Below the pieces are notes generated by a model, which searched no databases, had not been told where the DNA came from, and worked only from the letters and a program-made list of their open reading frames with translations. The position numbers were made by a program, and so were the translations under genes. From Leidyana gryllorum EB-2025a (lineage: Eukaryota; Apicomplexa): a DNA stretch of 64,000 bases. Position 1 is the first letter of the stretch. Each line of letters begins with the position of its first letter. The stretch spans positions 124,001 to 188,000 of the forward strand of contig JBLWGC010000169.1 in NCBI GenBank assembly GCA_048772705.1. Reading direction: 5' to 3'. Of the stretch, positions 56,897 to 64,000 are shown piece after piece.

Positions 56897-58797
56897 TTAC
56901 ACATAGCGCAGTTTCAGGATGTCAAATATATCCTTCTCCGTTGCACACTCTATTGGAGGCCCGGCTGCCACTTTGCCCTCTCGGCTTCTTACCACTCTGT
57001 GCATTCCTTTATCCCCCAATGTGTATCCCATCCGCCCAGCCCGATACCGCATCGCCCGGTTAAAGTAACCGCATCCCGTGAAGTGTAGGATCGCAAACGC
57101 CTCCACACTTTTGCCATACAGCTTTATGTCGATCCGACGAGCCAACTGCTGCCCCTCACCGCTGCCACCCGGCACGCGACACACTCCATAGTAACTCTGA
57201 CATAACGAGTCCCCACCACTGTCATCGCTGCGAGGGACCAACAGATCGTCAATCAGGAAACCCGTCGACTGCAAATGCCGCACCAACACTGTTAACCAGT
57301 CGCCCAATGGCTCCTCTTTGAACCACAACATGTCACAGTCTCCACACTCCGTAGCACCCCGACGATACGACCCCGCCGGAACCAAATGAGTCTTGTTATC
57401 CGCTCCAAAACAGACGTCGATGCCTCTCTGAACCGTCGCAATGATCTCTTCAGCCTCACTCCGAGGCATCTTCTCACAAAAGTCCTCAAAGTACTTTAGA
57501 CCGATCCGCTGATTCGTTGTCAAAGGCAACGAATCACTCGGAGCGTTCCGCAGATCCTCTATCGAACGGTATCCCAATGTGTACAGTTTCTCAGCACCGG
57601 CGTGCGCTACACCCCAAATGCTCCCGAACAAACGCAGCACTCCCAATCGCTCATCTTCATCCAATGTCTTCTTCTTCTTGATACTGCCTGTCGAAAACCA
57701 CTCCAGTATCTGCCGACCCACACAGATAATCAATTCAATTCGCCCTCAAACTCACCTTCTCGCGAATGTGAGGCCCAATTCGACGCAACTCGGGTCGATC
57801 TGAAACAAACGCTCGTCGTCAGCCGCCATCCGCAAAGACGCACCGAGATCTGTGGCGCTCTTCAGCTCCCACGGCAATCTGCGGATGGCGTCAGCCGCCA
57901 TCCGATACGCCCGTCTGCAATACATAAAACTCCTCCCAACCGTCTCCTTACTGTCGCCAGGGCTGATTCTTCAACTGGCCATACAGATCAGAAAAGTCGC
58001 GCAGTTCCTGACAGAATGGAGACTCGCTCGCCATCACCACTCTCACCCTTTCTAAGGCTCTATTGAGCGTTTCGTCCTTATGCACCTGAATCTTCAACTT
58101 CCCCTTCGCATCTCGCCGACTCTGAGTGAACGGGGTGGCTCCCATCGATGGAGATCCCGGAGGCCGCTGTGTGGAAGTATCTTTAGCATCCGGCCGAGGA
58201 GTGGGAGCCTCTGCCACCGACGGCACCGCCGGAGGCTCGGCCTGCACAGTTTCGGCCTCGGGAGATGCCGGGGGTGGGGACTCATTGGGCACCGGCCGCT
58301 TGCGAGTGGTGCCGCCTCCGCCTCCGTCTTCGCCGTGAACGGCGGAATTGCTTTCGTCAGAAGAGAGATGATACACCTGCGAGTCTGCGGCGTCTGGCAG
58401 TTCGGTCTCCGAGGGAATGGTGATGGGGGTAACTTCGTACAATTCCACTCCCAAATCCTTCTTGGCTCTCAGACAATGCGACAGATAGTCAGTGGTTACG
58501 ATAGCTATGTGTGAATAGAGCTCTTCATTGTTCTGTATGGCCGCGCGCACGACTTTGCGGGCATTGGCCTTGAGATCTGCAGCAACAATAACGGTGGTGG
58601 GTGTGTCATCATGTGTCGGTTCCAGTTCGTCCAAATCCTCCAATACAGTCCCTCCGTGGCGTTGTATCTGTGTAGCGAGCACCTGTCGGCGTTTGGCGGG
58701 CAGCTCCCGACCTTTGGGGAGTAGAAAGAATCTTCGACCTGTCGCAAAGGGTCAACATTCTCACTCACCTGTGACCTGTCCACCATAAAGGCCCCAT
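56897..58797 (-). CDS. DNA polymerase X family, pol-lambda-like (BRCT + Ser/Pro + Pol X)
   Basis: Exon 1 is very short (MGPLWWTG, from 58797; donor choice uncertain). A BRCT domain follows (RRFFLLPKGRELPAKRRQ to LSHCLRAK), then a Ser/Pro-rich linker, then the 8-kDa region with RAYRMAADAIRRLPWELK and a helix-hairpin-helix ending IGPHIREKILEWF. The Lys of REK aligns with the dRP-lyase nucleophile of pol beta. The palm has GDCDMLW (two metal-binding Asp) and RRIDIKL (third Asp). Then comes LHFTGCGYFNRAMR, the YFTGS-type steric element of pol beta/lambda. BRCT plus lyase plus palm is the pol lambda layout, used in base-excision repair and end joining. Small introns of 34-46 nt interrupt the lyase domain. 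Confidence 0.85.
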
Positions 58798-58809
58798 GTT
58801 ATTCTAAAA
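58798..58809. promoter_or_regulatory. 12-bp bidirectional gap
   Basis: Only 12 bp (GTTATTCTAAAA) separate the start codons of polymerase X and the BAR-like/UBA gene. If both starts are right, each 5' UTR and promoter must overlap the other gene. Confidence 0.4.
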
Positions 58810-60857
58810 ATGCTTCAACTCAGACAAGCTGTTGATGCTGCCCAGAGTATCGCTCAGCAGGCAGTCACGGATGCACGTTTTGAACTGAATCGAATGGGGG
58901 TCGAGGTGAGTATCTCTCTGCCTGCTTCGCCCGCTCGCTCGCATAAGCTTTGTCAATATATCTATTGGTATTCTATGTATCAGATGTGGGACAAACCTGA
59001 TGAGATTGATCCTGTTTTCGATGGACTTGTGCGCGATCAGCGTCAATTCGCAGGAGCCTTGGAAACGGCAAGAAATGCAGCTTTGGATCTGCAACGGACT
59101 TTTGTTCGCTTGAGCAAAGACCTATCGGACATGGGCGAAGTGAGACTTTATATCTATTACGAAATATGTGCTATCCAATGCTCAGACACTAGTTAGTGCT
59201 GTGAGCAATGACAAGACAGCTGCGGCAGAAGCACTCAAGATGAAGGAGGTGCGTGTGGAAAGCACTGCGTCTCGCCGATTTCCGGCTTGTGCAGGCCTGC
59301 AACAAGATATCACGAGCAGATGCGCCTTGCACTGTCGTCTCCAAATTCGTAAGACTCTGCACACACGTGTTCGAAAGCGCCGATTGTGGGTTGATACAGC
59401 GCGTGGACTTGAATTTCAATGTATTGGAGCCGCTTCGGTCCCATCTACAACAGCATGAACGTCTAGAACGACGTTTGGACAGTCGTAAACGAATGTTGTC
59501 AGAAGTGCGTCTGGCGCGGGAAACGGCACGCGAAGCGTGTGCTGGGTCGTCCACGACGCTTCCGGGAAGTACAGTGGTGGCTGAGGCGCGATTGGAAGAT
59601 CTGAAGCGGCGCGAAGCCGCCTTTGAAAGAGAAACCTGTGCCATTCTGGAATGGTTGTTAATGCTGGCAGCCCACCGAGATGACATAATGGATTCTCTGC
59701 TGCAGACTTTCAAGGTGAGCGTTGACAATGTGTGGTTGATTTATATCTGTGCTGATTACTCCACTGATGATTGATGAATTGATTGGTTTTGGTCTGTGCA
59801 GTATCTACAATACGAGTTCTTTGCCGGCAGCGCTCATGCACTGAATGCTGTACTCCCAGGTACGTTTGAGGTACCCCCATGGTGGGTCATGTATCTCTTT
59901 GCGAGTAGAGAAAATGGAGTTCCGACCGTTGGTGGAGATGACTCCGGAGTATTTGGAGCCGCAAGTGCGGCTTTCTGCCGCAATGAGGCAGGAAAGACTT
60001 GCTGCTGATGGAGGTGGCAATAGTGGGTCGTCCTCGATGGCGGGCGGTCGTCCAGAGCAAAAACAGACGGACGGCGGACCACAGCGAACATTTCGATCGG
60101 AGGCCACGAGTCGTATTCTTGATGCCATGAGCGATAGCGATTCAGTGAGTTGGTTTACAATAAGAGTGGTGGGTTGAAATGGATTTGTCAGGTAGGGGCA
60201 CCGGGTGTGGTGCCAGACAGCATTGCTGTGTCGATGCTGACAGCTCAAGGTTTCGAGGAGACCCGAGTGCGAGCAGCGTTGAGGATGAAGGCTAATAATA
60301 TGCAGGAGGCTCTTGATTGGCTATTGACGGGGGGAGGCGGTGACGCTTCTTCCCAATCTGAAAATGATCCTCAACAAGTTCGGCGCGAGAATGAGCTGAG
60401 GAGCTCAGTGCGGAAGCCGAGCAGTGTGAAAATAGTAAGTGTGACCTTATGGACGACACAAGACTTATTATGATGATAGTTGGAGGAATTGAGACGGTTC
60501 GATCAGAGTCGGAAATCCGCAGCTCTGGTGCAGGGCCGCAATGACAATGGGGAAGGGGCTTCGTCAGCTGCGCCGCCTCTGAAAGCTCAACGTCTTGTGA
60601 CAAAGCACAATAGATTGAAGCCTCTGTCGCTGCCCAGGCAGTTGATGACAACAATAACAGAACAAGGCGTTATGGAGGTGCGATCTCAGCCGCCGTCGTC
60701 GGATGGCGTTGCTGAGGCGGCAACCAGTGAGGTTGCCAGCGGTCGGAACGCTCTCTTAACTTTACACCAATCGCTTCTTGACGACCTGGACGAAGAGGAT
60801 TCTGAGAGCCTTTCATCATCAGATTCCGCTCCATCGTCGACGCCTTCGCGAACCTGA
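58810..60857 (+). CDS. BAR-like helical protein with C-terminal UBA domain
   Basis: About ten short exons from ATG 58810. The first two-thirds is a series of long amphipathic helices (MLQLRQAVDAAQ; VFDGLVRDQRQFAGALETAR; LERRLDSRKRMLSEVRLARE) ending with QYEFFAGSAHALNAVLP, the layout of a BAR-type crescent. After a Gly/Ser/Gln linker a UBA domain is clear (MLTAQGFEETRVRAALRMKA then EALDWLLTG), and the C-terminus is acidic and Ser-rich (LLDDLDEEDSESLSSSDS). The likely role is an adaptor that senses membrane curvature and binds ubiquitinated cargo in endocytic sorting; that is inference from domain types. Splice phases are consistent at the junctions checked. It ends 10 bp from the convergent FNTA stop. 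Confidence 0.65.
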
Positions 60858-60867
60858 GCAGTGACAA

Positions 60868-62139
60868 CTAATCCGACCCGCTGCTGCTAAGTAGACAACG
60901 ACGCTGCCAAGCCTCGAAGGCCTCTTCGTCGGGATTGGCTAAGTATCCAATGATGAACTGGCTGATGGGTAACCCGTCCGTACGGGTCTCGCGTAACTTA
61001 GTCGGCAGATACTCTCTCTGGAATCTTTTGTTCAAAGGCTGTGGATCAAAACTCACCCAATACTCTCGATCAAGCAAGGTGACGCGTGATCGCAATACCC
61101 TGAATGAAGACTCTTGGCAACCGCCACCACACATATAGATCGACTCACCCATACAAATAATTAATGACAGCTTCATTCGGCGTACCCAGATTCAGGAACC
61201 GGCAACACCAGCTGAAGAACACAGTTGTGCGGGCGGCCCTGGGGAAGAAAACACTCACTGAAGTTCCTCTTTCCAGCCGATTCGATCCTTCTTGACACTT
61301 TTCTGTTCAATCAGGAGCCAGAAGCTGCGACCGCCAGTGTAAATACAACCCACACCACACAAGCGACCCTCACCGAAAGTTCCACGCCGAATTATTGAAA
61401 GGGTCCAAGACAATCACATCAGTGACGTATTCATGAAGGTGTTGCGGACTCGAATAGTGTGGCCAAGCTGCGTGTAGCCACATCAGATACTCCCATGCGT
61501 TATAGTGCTTTGTATCCAAATCAATAAAAGTCTTCACTTGTGCCACCTCTACGACAATATTCGCAATAAACCATTTAGGTGTGCGGACAGGGGTGTGTGA
61601 CCAGAATTTACACAGTGTGCCACACATGTGCCACACACTTGTCACACAGTCTCGCTGTCCACCCTGTATTAATGTATGTTCCTACCTCCAGTGTAGGTGG
61701 ATTCTTGGCAGGTAAGGGCGGTCGGAGCCATCACAAGCTGGAACATGCGTCTTCTGTAGTTCCATCCTTGATAGTTCTTGGTGTCGCCTTCCAGTACCTG
61801 ATGTACGAACTCTGCGTGTCAAAATGTGTCAAGATGTGTCCAAGTGTGTGACTGACCAATTTCTTTGATAGGGTCCAGTTTCAGTCGTCGAATGAGTAAA
61901 TCCCGGGCGTACCACGCCTGATAGAAGCTTACGTTTCTTTCACAGATAGCTTTGGTGGTAAGGTCATAGAGAGCTTGGGCCGCGTTTGGGTCTTCCAGGC
62001 TCGCTAAGATATCTTCACGCCGATGAGGGAAAAAGTCTGTGCACGAGGGGTGGGTTTACGGATGAGGCGGACTACATAGGTCGGAGCTCTCACCGTTGCC
62101 ATCGATTTTGATATATGACGAAAGGGTAGGGCTTGCCAT
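60868..62139 (-). CDS. FNTA: Protein farnesyltransferase/geranylgeranyltransferase I alpha subunit
   Basis: Seven or more exons from ATG 62139 (MASPTLSSYIKIDGN). Prenyltransferase alpha (PPTA) helical repeats with their Trp motifs are visible in order: SFYQAWYARDLLIRR, DTKNYQGWNYRRRMFQ, DTKHYNAWEYLMWL and DPFNNSAWNFRFWL. Further helices follow (QHWCCRFLNLGTPNEAV, EEAFEAWQRRCLLSS). The alpha subunit pairs with either beta subunit to prenylate CaaX proteins such as Ras and Rho. Repeat spacing and total length, about 340 aa, match FNTA better than the RabGGTase alpha chain, which has extra domains. Several introns contain CACA/TGTG inverted repeats. Confidence 0.8.
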
Positions 62140-62154
62140 CTTTTTTGCGAAGTA
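62140..62154. promoter_or_regulatory. 15-bp bidirectional gap
   Basis: CTTTTTTGCGAAGTA separates the start codons of FNTA (62139) and the P-loop kinase (62155). It contains a run of six T. Confidence 0.4.
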
Positions 62155-63251
62155 ATGAAGTCGTGCCTGAGTTTGAGCAAGGAGGGGGACTTCGGCAAGT
62201 TAATAGAACAGCTTGTGAATCTTATTGAAGTCGCAAAATCTGAGTATTATAATAGGGATCAAAGGATATTGGTGTCTCTAATCGGCACACCGGGTGCAGG
62301 CAAAAGCACACTGGCGAGTCTCTTGTCCTCCAAGATTAGAGATCGATATCAAGGACGTGAGGACGTGTTCGGTGTGGTCTCTATGGATGGATATCATCTC
62401 TACATGAGTGAACTGCAAAAGTGAGACTGCACATCTGATCAACGCGAATTGTGATGCGATGCAATGCAATGCAATGCAATGGTTCGGAATCGAGTGAAAA
62501 TATCTCACATTTTCCCCCACAGGATGGGGCCTGAAGCTGTCTTTCGCAGAGGAGCGCCACACACCTTTGACGTGCGCAAGCTTGCGTGAGACTTTGGTGC
62601 TCTTTATCCATTTCCATTCGTCTCCTCTTTGCCTTTCCAGTGCCGTACTCAAAGATCTCAAGAATCCTAACAAAGACGTTTTTGTTTGGGGATTCGACCA
62701 TGCTGAAGCAGTGAGTGCGCGGGTCGCCCCGTCCAGCAACTCCCCTTCGCCAGGACCCTCGTGAAGAACGCGGCACACTAATCAAAGCCGGCACCTGCGC
62801 CGTGGTCCTGATGGAGGGCAATTATTTGGGTCTGATGGACGGCGGAGACTACGAAAAGCTGATCGTCCCCCTATTCGACAAACATATTGTCCTGGACTGC
62901 GATCTGTGAGTTTCGACTCTCATCAATCTCCAAGATCTCCCACCCCTCAGAGACGTTGCCGGCACTCGTGTCGCCGAACGTCACGTTGCTGCAGGACTCA
63001 CCAAAGACCTCGCAGCTGGCAAGGCGAGGTAAACCGGGGAGCAATGAGGGGGGTCCAATGAGGATGTGTGTCACACCGTGTCGCACACCCTCACACAGTG
63101 TGTCCGTGTGTGATCGTCACGGGTATCTAGTTGTGGGTATTTTTTCAGATGGGAGGCGAATGATCTGGCGAATGCGCGACAGATTGTAGAGAGTTTGCCC
63201 AAGGAGGTGTGGTTGAGGGTGGACACGAGTGGTTTAGAGTGGGTAGTGTGA
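62155..63251 (+). CDS. YFH7/YggC/uridine-kinase-like P-loop kinase
   Basis: Six exons in phase. Walker A is SLIGTPGAGKSTLAS. The conserved VSMDGYHLYMSELQK and RRGAPHTFDV blocks follow, then VWGFDHAEADPREE, VVLMEGNYLGL (Walker B position), DCDL and a lid-like TRVAERHVAAGLTKDLAAGKAR. Then comes WEANDLANARQIVES. This order (MDGFHL, RxGAPxTFD, VEGNY, NA at the end) is that of the uridine-kinase-like group that includes bacterial YggC and yeast YFH7. It should phosphorylate a small metabolite with ATP; the substrate is not known for most members. Stop TGA at 63249-63251. Confidence 0.75.
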
Positions 63252-63464
63252 TTTTTTGTGGGTAGCGACATAGGCCCTGAAGGGTGTCTGCGCGGGTGAA
63301 TGTAAATTTGTATTGAGGGTGCGATCTTGGCGACGAAAGTTGGAAGGCGACTGATAATTGGAATTGTCTGAACGTGAGTGGTTTAGAAGCTGCGGGTGAG
63401 GCGTGGCTGGGTGAGTGAGGTCCGGTTTGTTGGTATAATTTTTGGATAATAGAGTTGTGCCGCG

Positions 63465-64000
63465 ATGTCCGCAATCGGGATGCCAGGCCACCTGTTGGCC
63501 TTATTTGCTCCCCGGCCGGCTTTGGAGAGGTTACCGGCGCCCAAACACAAGACGTACAAGCCGTATAGTGGTCTGGGAGATTTGACGAGTCTGTTCGAGA
63601 CTACAGCTCCCCCGCCGGTAGAGCCTTTCGAGCCTCCAAAGGAGCGGAAGGAGCGGCTGAAGAGAGAGAAGCAGAGTCAGGTGGCAGCGGAGTTGCGTGC
63701 GAAGATAGCCGAGTACGACCCGTTCAATGACCCCGAGAAAGTGAAGACGGCTGACCCCCGTAAGACGCTGTTCGTGGGGAGGCTTAGTTATGAGACCACT
63801 GAGAAGAAGCTGCTCAAGACGTTCGAAGCCTATGGCCCCGTACGCGATATTCGATTGGTCACCGACCGCGAAAATAAACCTCGAGGATATGCCTTTATAG
63901 AATTCAAGTCTTCGGACTCTCTCCGGTCGGCCTACCGAGACGCCATGGACAAACTCATCGACGGACGCAAAATCGTAGTCGATTACGAACGGGCGCGGAC
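63465..64000 (+). CDS. SNRNP70: U1 snRNP 70 kDa protein, 3' end outside window
   Basis: Starts at ATG 63465. The N-terminal U1-70K region is present (PGHLLALFAPRPAL, KTYKPYSGLGDL, basic KERLKREKQSQ), then AEYDPFNDPEK and an RRM with RNP2 (KTLFVGRLSY) and RNP1 (RGYAFIEF). The RRM ends DGRKIVVDYERAR at the window edge, where the family's R-G-W motif begins. U1-70K binds stem-loop I of U1 snRNA and helps recognise the 5' splice site. Upstream (63,430-63,450) TATAATTTTTGGATAATAG is an AT-rich candidate promoter element. The first 178 codons are intronless here. Confidence 0.95.
   Translation, partial: MSAIGMPGHLLALFAPRPALERLPAPKHKTYKPYSGLGDLTSLFETTAPPPVEPFEPPKERKERLKREKQSQVAAELRAKIAEYDPFNDPEKVKTADPRKTLFVGRLSYETTEKKLLKTFEAYGPVRDIRLVTDRENKPRGYAFIEFKSSDSLRSAYRDAMDKLIDGRKIVVDYERAR

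Overview
This is nuclear DNA of a gene-dense, intron-rich eukaryote using the standard genetic code (TAA, TAG and TGA all end reconstructed genes). Introns are mostly short, about 35 to 200 nt, with GT-AG ends; many carry CA/TG-rich self-complementary or tandemly repeated sequence. The gene set includes Sm D1 and U1-70K snRNP proteins, a CSB-type SNF2 ATPase, a pol-lambda-like polymerase X, a farnesyltransferase alpha subunit, a formin, a metacaspase, an MLO-like membrane protein and a PDE12-type nuclease. A metacaspase beside an MLO-like protein argues against an animal. Nothing here places the organism more precisely than a probable protist or other simple eukaryote. I found no rRNA, tRNA, CRISPR array or complete transposon.

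Layout. 0-3.8 kb: three minus-strand genes of unknown function. 3.8-7.2 kb: a sodium:solute symporter overlapping a GT25-like glycosyltransferase. 7.2-10.3 kb: a 15-exon MLO-like gene with an EF-hand (minus). 10.5-13 kb: PDE12-like nuclease (plus). 13-25.4 kb: a minus-strand run of Mpe1/RBBP6-like zinc-knuckle/RING protein, CSB-like ATPase, a tiny type I membrane protein, a coiled-coil/SH3 protein and a large disordered protein. 25.7-29.2 kb: plus-strand genes without recognised family, one with a signal peptide. 29.4-33.4 kb: formin (minus). 33.9-36.5 kb: metacaspase and Sm D1 (plus). 37-39 kb: MFS transporter (minus). 39.3-40.6 kb: small membrane protein, a cluster of telomere-box-like motifs and unresolved sequence. 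40.6-46 kb: a His-rich repeat protein and a divergent protein kinase (minus). 46-52.2 kb: a large secretory-pathway protein and a small basic protein (plus). 53-56.6 kb: two related small proteins, one clearly secreted, and a Pro/Ser-rich protein (minus). 56.9-64 kb: polymerase X (minus), BAR-like/UBA protein (plus), FNTA (minus), YFH7/uridine-kinase-like P-loop kinase (plus) and U1-70K (plus, cut by the window end).

The genes do not form one pathway; the notable property is packing. Four divergent pairs have only 12, 15, 26 and 28 bp between start codons, and each gap holds a T/A homopolymer of five or six. Same-strand neighbours can also touch or overlap. Exon structures were rebuilt by hand from splice consensus, reading phase and family knowledge; unresolved junctions are stated in the entries.
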